Source: CAZIRF01 sp964541755 (GTDB lineage: Bacteria; Spirochaetota; Spirochaetia; Treponematales; Breznakiellaceae). Taken from it: DNA of 64,000 bases. Position numbers and translations under genes: made by a program. The notes beneath the pieces are model-generated. The model searched no databases, had not been told where the DNA came from, and saw only the letters and a program-made list of their open reading frames with translations. The DNA is taken from positions 1-64,000 of the forward strand of contig CAZIRF010000012.1 in assembly GCA_964541755.1 (NCBI GenBank), read 5' to 3'. Below, in pieces: positions 19,419 to 28,095 of the stretch; position 1 is the stretch's first letter; the number at the start of each line of letters is the position of its first letter.

Positions 19419-20282
19419 TTAATCCAGGGCCACGAGGTTCCAGGTTCCCTGTCCCGCGACCGGCCCGGCGCTGAAGACCACGTGCTCCTTCCAGCCCCTC
19501 TCCAGCAGGAAATCCCGCCCCTCGCGATAGTAGCCGTCGAGTTGTTCGGGGGCGTGGGCATCGGACTGTATGCTGATAGTCCCGCCCGCATCCCGGACGG
19601 CGTCGATGAGTTCCGGCGAAGGGTAGAGTTCCGTACACCGGTTGCGGGCGAGTCCTCCCGTATTGACTTCGCAAATCAGGCGTTTCTTGACCAGAGCCTC
19701 GACGGCCCGATGGGCCGCCTCGCGGTACCAGGGGGCTGTCGGGTCGAAGAAGCGCCCCCCCGCGTTGTGTTTCTTTATGAGGTCCAGGTGACCCACGAGG
19801 TCGAAGCCGCCCACCTCGATCATCTGGCAGACGCTGTCCCAGTAGTCGAGAACCAGGGCGCGAATATCCCCGCCATAGGTTTTTTCCAGGGCCTCTTCGA
19901 ACTCCGCAATGGGGCCGTCAACGGCAAAGGGCTTCTGCCCGGCCGGGGCGAGATAGTGTACCGATCCTAAGAGGTAGTCCCAGTCCCTGCGTAAAAGTGT
20001 CCCGTCCGCCGGGCCGCAGAGGCCTTTTATCCAGTCGACTTCCAAGCCGATGTAGACTTCCAGATTGCCCTGCCACTTGTCGCGGGCGGCAAAGACTTCC
20101 TCTCGAAAGGCCGGAATATCCGCCAGGTCCATGTTGCAGTCGCTCTCGAAGGGCAGGGGCGCATGCCCCCCGACCCCCAGGGAGACAAAGCCCTTCTCCG
20201 CCGCGCTCTGGCACAGGGCTTCGACGCTGCTCTTGCCGTCGCACCAGTGGGTGTGGGTGTGTATGCTCGATAGCCAGGTCAT
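19419..20282 (-). CDS. hisJ: Histidinol-phosphatase family (PHP domain, HisJ-like)
   Basis: A 287-residue PHP-domain metal-dependent phosphatase. Metal-binding motifs are SIHTHTHWCDGKS at the N-terminus, GGHAPLP, the IGLEVDWI Glu, FDLVGHLDLIKK, and SDAHAPEQL near the C-terminus. HisJ-type enzymes convert histidinol phosphate to histidinol in histidine synthesis. The start ATG overlaps the stop of the upstream hybrid kinase (ATGA), so it is the last gene of a signalling operon rather than of a his operon. That context leaves open a different phosphomonoester substrate. Confidence 0.75.
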   Translation of the reverse strand: MTWLSSIHTHTHWCDGKSSVEALCQSAAEKGFVSLGVGGHAPLPFESDCNMDLADIPAFREEVFAARDKWQGNLEVYIGLEVDWIKGLCGPADGTLLRRDWDYLLGSVHYLAPAGQKPFAVDGPIAEFEEALEKTYGGDIRALVLDYWDSVCQMIEVGGFDLVGHLDLIKKHNAGGRFFDPTAPWYREAAHRAVEALVKKRLICEVNTGGLARNRCTELYPSPELIDAVRDAGGTISIQSDAHAPEQLDGYYREGRDFLLERGWKEHVVFSAGPVAGQGTWNLVALD

Positions 20283-22768
20283 GATTCCTCCTCGAGATAG
20301 GCACGGGCTTCGGCACTGAAGCGTTCGAAGGCCGTACGCAGGGGCGCCACGCTTGCGCGAGCGGCCTCCATATCCTGTGCCCGTGCCGCGAGCTCTGCGG
20401 CCAGGGCTTTCTGGGTGAGCTCGCCGGCCGAAAGGTTCGAGGCGCTGCCCTTTATGGTGTGGGTGTCGAGCAGGAAGCGCTCCCAGTCTTCCCTGTCCAA
20501 CAGGCCTTCAAGACCCGCGACGGTCTCGCCGGTGCGTTCCAGATAGCGGCCCAAGAGGCTGCGAATCGTGTCGGTGTTGCCCATGAACGCGTAGTTGAGG
20601 GCCCTTCGGTCCAGAATCTTTTGCCGTGAATCTTCGTCCCCTGCCGGCACCGGGTGCCTGTTCAAAACCGCGGGCATGGGGACGGATTCCGTCTCGTGGC
20701 GTCCATCCGGTGGCAGCCAGTGGTCGAGTGCCTTCATGATGTCTGCGCGGTGGAAGGGCTTGACGATGGTGTCGTTCATGCCCGCGGCAAGACAGCGCTC
20801 CTTTTCGTCGCTCAGGGCGCTGGCGGTTACGGCCAGTATGGGGCTTTCCACCCCCGCTTGGCGGATACGCTCGCTGGCCTCGTAGCCGTTCAGGCGGGGC
20901 ATCTGTATGTCCATGAAGATGAGGTCGAAGTGGTCCCGTTCGACGGCCGCCACGGCTTCGAGGCCGTCCGCCGCGCCGGCGACGGTGAAACCTGCCCGCT
21001 CGAGGATGAGGGACAGGAGCTTTTGGTTGATCTCGTGGTCCTCGGCAATGAGGACGTGCCCCCGAACCAGAGGGCCCGGGCCGGAACTATCAGCAGATTC
21101 TTCCTTTTCTTCGACGACTTCTTCGAGCTCTTCGAGTTCCGCGACTTCTCCGCTGGCCTCCTCGAAGCTGCCGGGCATGTGTTCGGGGCGGCGTCGTTTG
21201 AGGCCCTCATCGTCGCCGGGGGCCGCCTTGTCGAGGTCAACGGGGATGGCGCAGCACTCCTGGAGGGCGCCGGCCAGGTCGCGGCGTTTGACCGGCTTGT
21301 TGGTGTAGGCGTTGAACCACTTGAGGAGGGTCATTTTTGCGTCGGCACCCAGGGTGCCCTGCGGGACCATGAGGATGAGTTTTGAACTGTTGATGGCGGG
21401 GTTAGCGTTGATTTCGGCGGCGAGGCGCCAGCCGTCCATCGTGGGCATGACCATGTCGATAAGGCACAGGCCGATGGGCCGACCCTGCATCGAAGCCGCC
21501 TGGAGAATGCGCAGGGCTTCGTAGCCGCTGTCCGCCTCGAGGATGGAGGCGTAGCCGAAGGATGTCAGGTAGGAGGACAGGACGGTGCGGGTTTCGCTGT
21601 GGTCGTCGACGATGAGTATGCGTTCGTCGCTCTTGACCGGCGGCAGGGTAAAGCGCCGCGGTTCGGGCAGGACCTCGACGGGGATGGAAAAGCTGAATAT
21701 CGAACCGCGCGGGCTGTTGTCCGACATCCCGATGCGGCCCCCGAAGAGTTCCACCAGGTGCTTGCTGATGGCCAGGCCCAAACCGGTGCCCCCGAAGCGC
21801 CGCGTCGTCGAGGAATCGGCCTGGAAAAAGGTGGTGAAGAGCCCCTTGCGCTGTTCGGCCCGTATGCCGATGCCGGTGTCGATGATCGCGATGCTGATGG
21901 CCTCGCGGCGGTTGAGCGTCGTGCGGCGCAGGCGCAGGATGACGCTGCCTTCGGACGTGAATTTGACGGCGTTTTTTGCGAGGTTGACGATGACCTGGCG
22001 GATGCGGTTGGGGTCGCCGCGTATGGCGGTGGGGGCATCGGCGGCGATGTCGATGAGTATTTCAAGGTTTTTGCGGTGGGCTTCGAGACAGACCATGTCG
22101 CTGGCCTGCTCGAGTACCGATTCAAGGTCCACCTCGATCGACTCTATCGAGAGTTTGTTGGCTTCAATCTTCGAGTAGTCGAGGATGTCGTTGATGAGCG
22201 AGAGCAGGACGTCGGTTGAGAAGCGCAATTGGCGCAGGTACTCGCTCTGCTCGCGGTCGAGCCGGGTCTCCTGCAGAAGCTCTGTCATGCCCAACATGGT
22301 CTGTATGGGGGTGCGGATTTCATGACTCATGTTCGCCAGGAACTGGCTCTTGGTCTCTGTCGAGCGTTCGGCGAGTTCCTTGGCCTTGAGCAGTTGGCGC
22401 GCCTCGTTTTGCCGTTTCGTGCTGTCGGCTATCTGGAAACAGTAGAGGTTTTCCCGGTCCGGGGTGGCGGGAAGCCGCCAGGCCTGAACTTCCAGGAGGC
22501 GTTTGCTGTTGGCCTCGTCCTGGCAGGGGGTTTCAATGGCCAGCGAGGGAACCGATCCGTTGACGAGGGCGGCAAAGTGGAAGGCCACGAGGGGGGCCTG
22601 GTGGTCCTTGAACCATTCGGGCAGGCTCGTGCCGTCCTGAAGGGCGGGAAAGAGCCTGGTGAAGGCGTCGTTGTGCCGCACAATACTGCCATTGCGGTCC
22701 AGAAGGACCATGGCCAGACTGGCCGAAGAGAATACTGCCTTGAAGTCGTCCGCGCCCGCCTCCCGCAT
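20279..22768 (-). CDS. Hybrid sensor histidine kinase (PAS-HisKA-HATPase-REC-REC-HPt)
   Basis: An 829-residue, BarA-like phosphorelay protein without a membrane segment, so cytoplasmic. The ATG at 22768 lies two bases past the previous gene's stop. The domains are: PAS (about residues 8-115); HisKA with the phospho-accepting His149 in ANMSHEIRTPIQ; HATPase with TRRFGGTGLGLAISKHLVE; a first receiver (ILIVDDHSE, LIDMVMPTMDG), whose later region is atypical; a second, canonical receiver (VLIAEDHEINQ, IFMDIQMPRLNGYE, ending IVKPF); and a C-terminal HPt with DTHTIKGSASNL. The gene sits between a double-receiver protein and a PHP phosphatase with almost no gaps, so all three are probably co-expressed. 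Confidence 0.9.
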   Translation of the reverse strand: MREAGADDFKAVFSSASLAMVLLDRNGSIVRHNDAFTRLFPALQDGTSLPEWFKDHQAPLVAFHFAALVNGSVPSLAIETPCQDEANSKRLLEVQAWRLPATPDRENLYCFQIADSTKRQNEARQLLKAKELAERSTETKSQFLANMSHEIRTPIQTMLGMTELLQETRLDREQSEYLRQLRFSTDVLLSLINDILDYSKIEANKLSIESIEVDLESVLEQASDMVCLEAHRKNLEILIDIAADAPTAIRGDPNRIRQVIVNLAKNAVKFTSEGSVILRLRRTTLNRREAISIAIIDTGIGIRAEQRKGLFTTFFQADSSTTRRFGGTGLGLAISKHLVELFGGRIGMSDNSPRGSIFSFSIPVEVLPEPRRFTLPPVKSDERILIVDDHSETRTVLSSYLTSFGYASILEADSGYEALRILQAASMQGRPIGLCLIDMVMPTMDGWRLAAEINANPAINSSKLILMVPQGTLGADAKMTLLKWFNAYTNKPVKRRDLAGALQECCAIPVDLDKAAPGDDEGLKRRRPEHMPGSFEEASGEVAELEELEEVVEEKEESADSSGPGPLVRGHVLIAEDHEINQKLLSLILERAGFTVAGAADGLEAVAAVERDHFDLIFMDIQMPRLNGYEASERIRQAGVESPILAVTASALSDEKERCLAAGMNDTIVKPFHRADIMKALDHWLPPDGRHETESVPMPAVLNRHPVPAGDEDSRQKILDRRALNYAFMGNTDTIRSLLGRYLERTGETVAGLEGLLDREDWERFLLDTHTIKGSASNLSAGELTQKALAAELAARAQDMEAARASVAPLRTAFERFSAEARAYLEEES

Positions 22769-22770
22769 GG

Positions 22771-24042
22771 CTAGAGGCTGGGCCTGAGTATTTCGACTGC
22801 CTTGCGCAGTACGGCGTCCGGGTTGAGTGGTTTTGCCAGATAGCTTTTTACCCCCAACTGGAAGGCCTTGAGGACCATATCCCGTCCGTTGAGGGCCGAA
22901 AGGACAATGACCGGTTGGCGGATATCCCGGAAGCGCAGGGATTCGAGGACCTTGAAGCCGTCCACTTTGGGCATCATGAGATCCAGGAATACGAGATCCC
23001 ACTCCCGATTTTGGCCCTTGTCCAGGAAGTCCTGTCCGTCACCAAAGACGACAATCTCGCTGCCCAGCGTCTTGAGGGTGTTCTTGAGCATCTCCTGTAT
23101 GACCATGTCGTCGTCAACGATGGCGAAGGAGAGCCTGCGCCCCGATGCACGTATGTCCTCGAGGCTGGGAAGGCGGGAGGATTCTGCGGCGAACTTGAGC
23201 GTGGCCCCCTCGCTCGCCGGCCCGTGGGCTTCGGCCGAAAGGACCCGGTCCCCGATAATGTGGGCGGTCTTCTCGCCGTACTCCATGCCCGGGTCGAGGT
23301 CTTTCAAGAGGCCGTCGAGGGCGGGTTTGAGAGAGCTGGTAACCTCGAGGCCCCGGTATTCTTTGCGCGAAGAGATGAATTCCTTGACGAAGCTGTCCAT
23401 GGTGATAACGCGGATATGCCGTGTTTTCATTGATGGCACAGAGGTGATGGTCTCCATCAGTTTTTCCATGTTCGGGGCGTCCGGGAAGCCCAACTTCATG
23501 CTCGAGAGCATGAGCAGGAGCTTGGGGGTCTTGAGTTCGTAGAGGCTGACGAGTTCGCCGATCTTGTAGCGCAAGAGGTCCAGCTTGTCGCGGTTGAGGC
23601 CTTGGGCGATCTCCACGAACACGATGTCGTCGTTGACGTGGGCTTCGGCGATGCAGGGGGTCTCGTCGAGCTCGAACTCGTGTTCGAGGAGGGCCGAGAG
23701 GGTCTCGAAGAGGCTGTCAATCTTGAGGGGTTTGGTGAAGACCTTCTTGACGTTGTACTTGGTAAGCTCGACGATGCGCTTCTGGTCAACGGCCAGGGCC
23801 GTCACGATGACCGGGATATCCGCCATGTTCGGGTCCTTGCGTTTTTCTTCAAGAACCGTGAGGCAGCTTTGACGGGAGAGTTCATACTGTATGATGAGGA
23901 GGTCGGCGCCCGTCGTGCGCATCTTGGAAAGGGCGTCCAAGCCGTTTATGGCGGTTGAGACTTGTATGCCGCCCGCTTCGAGGCGGGTCTTGAGGTAGTC
24001 CCTCAAGTGGGGGGATTCATCGATAACGAGGACTTGCTTCAT
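22771..24042 (-). CDS. Double-receiver response regulator, N-terminal receiver lacking its Asp
   Basis: A 423-residue protein. The ATG at 24042 has an AGGAG ribosome site 6 bases upstream. The N-terminal receiver (VLVIDESPH, VIVTALAV, FTKPLK) has Gln52 in the phospho-acceptor position (LLIIQYELS), so it should not be phosphorylated. Residues about 125-280 form a middle domain I do not recognise. The C-terminal receiver is canonical (FAIVDDDMV, LVFLDLMMPKVDG, VLSAL, LAKPL). No DNA-binding or enzymatic output domain follows, so it probably works by protein contacts or passes phosphate to the hybrid kinase encoded immediately downstream. It diverges from the DJ-1 gene across a 58-base gap that must hold both promoters. 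Confidence 0.85.
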   Translation of the reverse strand: MKQVLVIDESPHLRDYLKTRLEAGGIQVSTAINGLDALSKMRTTGADLLIIQYELSRQSCLTVLEEKRKDPNMADIPVIVTALAVDQKRIVELTKYNVKKVFTKPLKIDSLFETLSALLEHEFELDETPCIAEAHVNDDIVFVEIAQGLNRDKLDLLRYKIGELVSLYELKTPKLLLMLSSMKLGFPDAPNMEKLMETITSVPSMKTRHIRVITMDSFVKEFISSRKEYRGLEVTSSLKPALDGLLKDLDPGMEYGEKTAHIIGDRVLSAEAHGPASEGATLKFAAESSRLPSLEDIRASGRRLSFAIVDDDMVIQEMLKNTLKTLGSEIVVFGDGQDFLDKGQNREWDLVFLDLMMPKVDGFKVLESLRFRDIRQPVIVLSALNGRDMVLKAFQLGVKSYLAKPLNPDAVLRKAVEILRPSL

Positions 24043-24100
24043 GAATGCTCCTGGGACTATTGTACGGAAGCAGGGGCATCCTTGCAACAAGGAGGGTATC

Positions 24101-24667
24101 ATGTCGAAAGAGCTTTGGGTCATTCTGGCCGACGGTTTTGAGGAGATTGAGGCACTAACCCCGGTCGATTGCCTGCGGCGTGCGGGGGCCGTCGTAAAGG
24201 TCTTGAGTTTGGGTGCCCCCCTCGTTACGGGGGCGCGGGGAATAGTGGTCAAGGCTGATGATACCCTGGTCAACTGCGTTTCAAAGGACGATGAAAAGAG
24301 CCCGCTCCCGGACGGGATCATCCTGCCGGGGGGGCTTGGCGGGGCCAAGGCCCTCGCGGCGAGCTCCCTTGTGGGCGAAGTCCTGCGCGAACAGGATGCG
24401 GCCGGGGGCCTTGTCGCGGCTATCTGCGCCGCGCCCGCCCTCGTTCTGGCGTCCCGTGGTCTTTTGGAGGGGCGGCGGTGGACCTGCTACCCCGGTATGG
24501 AAGAGGGCATAGCCGCCGGCTCATGGTCTGCAGACCGGGTCGTCGTCGACGGCCGGCTTGTTACTGCGCGCGGTCCCGGCTGCGCCATGGAATTTTCTCT
24601 CGCCCTTGTCGAGGTCCTGTACGGGGAGGGGCCGCGCGCCCGCTTGGCCGAAGCCCTGGTCCTGTAG
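24101..24667 (+). CDS. DJ-1/PfpI family protein (YajL/ThiJ-like)
   Basis: A 188-residue flavodoxin-like protein. The ATG at 24101 follows AAGGAGG by 5 bases; an earlier in-frame ATG at 24041 overlaps the divergent gene and lacks a site. It has the DJ-1 N-terminus (ILADGFEEIEALTPVD) with the conserved Glu, the glycine-rich ILPGGLGGAKAL, and the nucleophile Cys in AAICAAPALVLA. Family members act in protein and nucleotide deglycation or as oxidative-stress chaperones; the exact activity is debated. The older name ThiJ does not imply a thiamin role here. Confidence 0.88.
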   Translation: MSKELWVILADGFEEIEALTPVDCLRRAGAVVKVLSLGAPLVTGARGIVVKADDTLVNCVSKDDEKSPLPDGIILPGGLGGAKALAASSLVGEVLREQDAAGGLVAAICAAPALVLASRGLLEGRRWTCYPGMEEGIAAGSWSADRVVVDGRLVTARGPGCAMEFSLALVEVLYGEGPRARLAEALVL

Positions 24668-24740
24668 GCTCCTTTCATCCCCTTCACCCGGCCCGAAAAC
24701 GGGTGCAGCCGCACAGCTGTGCTGCTTGCGCCTCGAGTGC

Positions 24741-25769
24741 TTAACGCGCCAGCTTTACAAGGCGGGTTCTGTCCGGGTCGGACCCCGGCACGCTGAGTAT
24801 TTCCCGCGCGACGCGGTTGCCCCGCACCGCGCACTCGCGTATGGGCCGGCCCTTGAGCCAGGCGGCGAGGAAGCCCGCTGCGAAGGCGTCGCCGGCCCCG
24901 GTGCGATCGAAAGGCGTACGCGCGAGGGTGGGGACGGTGTAGCGGGTGCCGCTGGCGTAGACCAAGACGCCCTTTTCCGCCCGCTTGACGACGGCGACGG
25001 GGAAGGGCCCGTCCTTGCTTGCCTCGCGTAAAAGCTGGTAGCGTTCATCATCTTCGAGCCTTTCGCTCTCGTCCGGGCAGGATGTTTTGAGTGTGCAGCT
25101 GAGGGCGTTTGCCTCGGCCTCGTTCATGAAGAGCATGAGCGGGTAGCGGCGGGCCATGTCGAGTATGAAATTTGCCGATTCGGCTGCGATGCGCGGGAGG
25201 GACAGGTCCAGGGCGACCGTCGTTCCGTAGTAGTCGGCGAGCTCGAGAATCCGCGTCATGAGATCGGTACGCGAGAGCAGGAAGCCGTCGAGCATGAGGA
25301 CCCGCGCACGGCGGATAAGGGCCTCGTCGATGTCTTCCACCATCAAATCCAGGGCCGCAGAGGCATTGGCCGCCACCGAGGAGAGGCCCCCCGCCATGCG
25401 GATGACGGCGCAGGCCCCGGTGGGCCTGGGGCTCTTCTTGAGGTAGAGATCGACCCCCGCCTCGCCCATGTCGCGTGCAAAGTGCAGGGCAAAGCGGTCG
25501 TCTTTGCCGTCGGGTGTCGAGCCCGTACAGCCGACAAAGGCGGTCGTGCGGCCCATGAGCGCGGCGAGTTTAGCAACGGTGGCAGCCCCCCCGCCCGAAC
25601 TGGCAGAGGGGTCGGGGAGGGCTATCAGTATATCGTTGAGCCGTTCCCTGCCCACATCGATGTTCGAGTTGGGGTGGAGGCCCAGGAGGGTGGCGGTCTC
25701 CTCGTCACAGAAGGCCACCATATCCACCAAAGCGTTCCCGATTGCCAGAATGTCGAGCTCTGTATCCAT
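24741..25769 (-). CDS. PfkB-family sugar or nucleoside kinase
   Basis: A 342-residue ribokinase-superfamily kinase. It shows DILAIGNALVDMVAF at the N-terminus, the SGGGAATVAKLAALMG substrate motif, and the catalytic RTGAGDAFAAGFLAAWL signature near the C-terminus. The overall layout resembles the adenosine kinase/ribokinase branch found beside metabolic genes in spirochaetes and Bacteroidetes. The substrate cannot be set from sequence. It starts 11 bases after ackA ends, so the two are likely co-transcribed. Confidence 0.85.
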   Translation of the reverse strand: MDTELDILAIGNALVDMVAFCDEETATLLGLHPNSNIDVGRERLNDILIALPDPSASSGGGAATVAKLAALMGRTTAFVGCTGSTPDGKDDRFALHFARDMGEAGVDLYLKKSPRPTGACAVIRMAGGLSSVAANASAALDLMVEDIDEALIRRARVLMLDGFLLSRTDLMTRILELADYYGTTVALDLSLPRIAAESANFILDMARRYPLMLFMNEAEANALSCTLKTSCPDESERLEDDERYQLLREASKDGPFPVAVVKRAEKGVLVYASGTRYTVPTLARTPFDRTGAGDAFAAGFLAAWLKGRPIRECAVRGNRVAREILSVPGSDPDRTRLVKLAR

Positions 25770-25780
25770 AAAAACGCTTG

Positions 25781-27124
25781 TTATCCCTTTGGCGGCTTCG
25801 CAACGATATCCGCCAGGCGCGGGTTCTTTGCGACATCGTTCTTCAATGCCTCTTCCCGTGCCTTGTTGACATAGGAGGGGCTCTGGAAGGAGTAGCTGAA
25901 CTTCGTGTGGACGTCGTAGGTCCCGGCCATGAGGGCGTAGGCGTCTTCGGTCATGACGAGTTCTTCGTCGGTGGGAATGACGAAGATCGGGATTTTCGAA
26001 GAGGGTGCATCGATGCGGGTTTCGGCGTTGCGGGTCTTTGAAGTATCGTTCTTGTCCGGGTCGAAGACGATCCCCAGGCCCTCGAGGCCGGCGAGGATCT
26101 TCTTGCGCATGTAGGGGGCCATTTCGCCGACGCCGGCGGTAAAGACGAGGGCATCCACGCGGCCAAGGGCTGCCATGTAGGCCCCGATGTACTTGCGCAC
26201 GCGGTAGGCCTCGATGTCCTGGGCGAGTTCGGCGTTCTTGTCGCCCTTTTCGACGGCAGCCTGGATGTCGCGGCGGTCGGTGAGCCCCCCGGTAAGGCCC
26301 GCAAGGCCCGACTTCTTGTTGAGTGTGGTATCCATGTCGGCGGCGCTCATGCCCGTCTTGCGCATCATGTAGAAGGCGAGGGCGGGGTCGATGTCGCCCG
26401 AGCGGGAGCCCATCACAAGTCCCTCAAGCGGGGTCATGCCCATGGAGGTGTCGAAGGAGCAGCCGTCCTTGACGGCGTTTATCGAAGAGCCGTTGCCGAT
26501 GTGAGCGATAATAAGGTTGGTCTTGAAGGGGTCTTTGCCCAAAAGTGCGGCGGCCCGCTTGGCCGTGTAGAGGAAGCTCGTGCCGTGGAAACCGTAGCGG
26601 CGGGTGGAATAGTTTTCGTACCACTCGGCGGGTACGGCGTAGCGGTAGGCCATGGGGGGCATGGTCTGGTGCCAGGCGGTGTCCATGATGGCACACTGGG
26701 GTACGCCGGGGAGGGCTTCCTGCGCCGCTTCGATGCCCATGAGGTTTGCGGGGATGTGGAGGGGGCCCAGGTCTTCGACCTCGCGGAAGACCTTCATGAC
26801 GTCGTCATTGACGATGACCGACTTCGTGAAGCGGTCGCCGCCGTGGAGGACGCGGTGGCCGACGGCCTTGATCAGGGACATGTCGCTTATAACCCCGTGG
26901 ACGGGGTCGGTAAGGGTGTCGATGATGAGCTTGACGGCGGCGGTATGGTTGGGGCAGTCGTGCTTCGTCTCGTACTCGGGCTTGCCTTTGGGCTTGTGGG
27001 TGATGAAGGAGCCCGGCAGAGTGACGCGTTCGACGACGCCGACGGCGAGGACTTCTTTTTCGGTCCAGTCGTAGACCTGATACTTGGCAGACGAGGAACC
27101 GCAATTGAGAGTGAGAATGACCAT
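25781..27124 (-). CDS. ackA: Acetate kinase
   Basis: A 447-residue ASKHA-fold enzyme that makes ATP and acetate from acetyl phosphate, the main energy-yielding step in many fermenters. The ATG at 27124 follows an AGGGGG ribosome site, and the protein begins ILTLNCGSSSAKY as the family does. Also visible are VGHRVLHGGDRF, FHGTSFLY, the NLIIAHIGNGSSI phosphate loop, DTSMGMTPLEGLVMGSRSGDIDP and VFTAGVGE. At 447 residues it is somewhat longer than the typical 400, with extra sequence at the C-terminus. No phosphate acetyltransferase gene is adjacent. About 230 bases upstream to ttcA hold no other gene. Confidence 0.95.
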   Translation of the reverse strand: MVILTLNCGSSSAKYQVYDWTEKEVLAVGVVERVTLPGSFITHKPKGKPEYETKHDCPNHTAAVKLIIDTLTDPVHGVISDMSLIKAVGHRVLHGGDRFTKSVIVNDDVMKVFREVEDLGPLHIPANLMGIEAAQEALPGVPQCAIMDTAWHQTMPPMAYRYAVPAEWYENYSTRRYGFHGTSFLYTAKRAAALLGKDPFKTNLIIAHIGNGSSINAVKDGCSFDTSMGMTPLEGLVMGSRSGDIDPALAFYMMRKTGMSAADMDTTLNKKSGLAGLTGGLTDRRDIQAAVEKGDKNAELAQDIEAYRVRKYIGAYMAALGRVDALVFTAGVGEMAPYMRKKILAGLEGLGIVFDPDKNDTSKTRNAETRIDAPSSKIPIFVIPTDEELVMTEDAYALMAGTYDVHTKFSYSFQSPSYVNKAREEALKNDVAKNPRLADIVAKPPKG

Positions 27125-27353
27125 GGAAAAAACCCCCTGGGTGATTTGCGGGACGAAGTTCGTCGCTCTGGCGGCTTGTGGGTCAGCACGCTGCTGCGAA
27201 GCCGGAACGGGTGGCGCTTTCGTCCGAATTTTGAGACAGGAAGAGTCTAGCGGAAGAATGGAATAATGGGAATAAAGCGATGCGGAAAAACGGCTGCAAT
27301 CCCGAAATCGGAACACTTTGCTTGCCGCGTGCCCACCAAAGCCGGGAAAGTCT

Positions 27354-28094
27354 CTACTCTTCGACGAGGAGGTCGTGGGGTGCGGTACCGATGGCGGCCA
27401 GCATGCGCCGTTTTATCGCCCCCGATCCGCCGGTCACGGTTTCGAGCCTGCTGCGGGCCGTCTTGCGGGCCGACGCGTCGCCCCAGTCACACTGGCAGGT
27501 GTTGCCCAGGAGCCCCTCCTCCTCCATGAAGGCGACAATCTGCCGCTCCTCGACGTAGGCCAGGGGGCGGACAAGGCGCAGGGGGTACTTGCGGTATTGA
27601 AGGAGAGCGGGCATGGTCGAGAGGCTCCCCTTGTCGCAGAGGTTCATGAGAAAGGTTTCAAGGATATCGTCGAGGTGATGGCCCAGGGCGAGGCTCGTAA
27701 ACCCCCTGTCGAGGGCATATTTGATGAGTTCGGTACGCCGTTGCGTAGAACACCAGTAGCAGTTCATCTTTTCCCCCTGCTTGACCCGGCCCAGGACATT
27801 CACCTCGAGGGTAACCGGTTCAATCCCCCAGGAGGCGAGGCGTTCGAGGAGGGCCGGGGGCAGTTTCTGGCTGAACTCGGTGGCGATGTGAACGCACACA
27901 AGCTCGAAGGAGACCTTGAAGGCCTTCTTCCAGGTCGAGAGGGCCCAGGCGAGGGTCGTGGAATCCTTCCCGCCCGAGAGCCCCAACACTATGCGGTCTC
28001 CTTCGCGGACAAGGCCGCGCTCGAGGACCGCCTTCGTGACGAGCTTCCCGACCGCGTTTGCCGGCCGGGCCCGCTCGAGGCCGCGATTGGCCAT
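27354..28094 (-). CDS. ttcA: tRNA 2-thiocytidine biosynthesis protein TtcA-like
   Basis: A 246-residue PP-loop ATPase that should thiolate cytidine-32 of tRNA. It has the SGGKDSTTLAWAL PP-loop, the CYWC pair and the later Cys in NTCQCDWG that together would hold a 4Fe-4S cluster, and LGHHLDDILETFLMN. These Cys positions match TtcA and related archaeal enzymes rather than TilS. The ATG lies one base after the malic enzyme stop, so the two are co-transcribed. Confidence 0.88.
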   Translation of the reverse strand: MANRGLERARPANAVGKLVTKAVLERGLVREGDRIVLGLSGGKDSTTLAWALSTWKKAFKVSFELVCVHIATEFSQKLPPALLERLASWGIEPVTLEVNVLGRVKQGEKMNCYWCSTQRRTELIKYALDRGFTSLALGHHLDDILETFLMNLCDKGSLSTMPALLQYRKYPLRLVRPLAYVEERQIVAFMEEEGLLGNTCQCDWGDASARKTARSRLETVTGGSGAIKRRMLAAIGTAPHDLLVEE

Positions 28095-28095
28095 G

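Noticed and set aside
24668..24740. Hairpin-like sequence between convergent DJ-1 and PfkB genes
   Set aside because: CACCCG/CGGGTG and GCAGC-type stems are possible but weak, with no T-tract. I could not support a terminator call.
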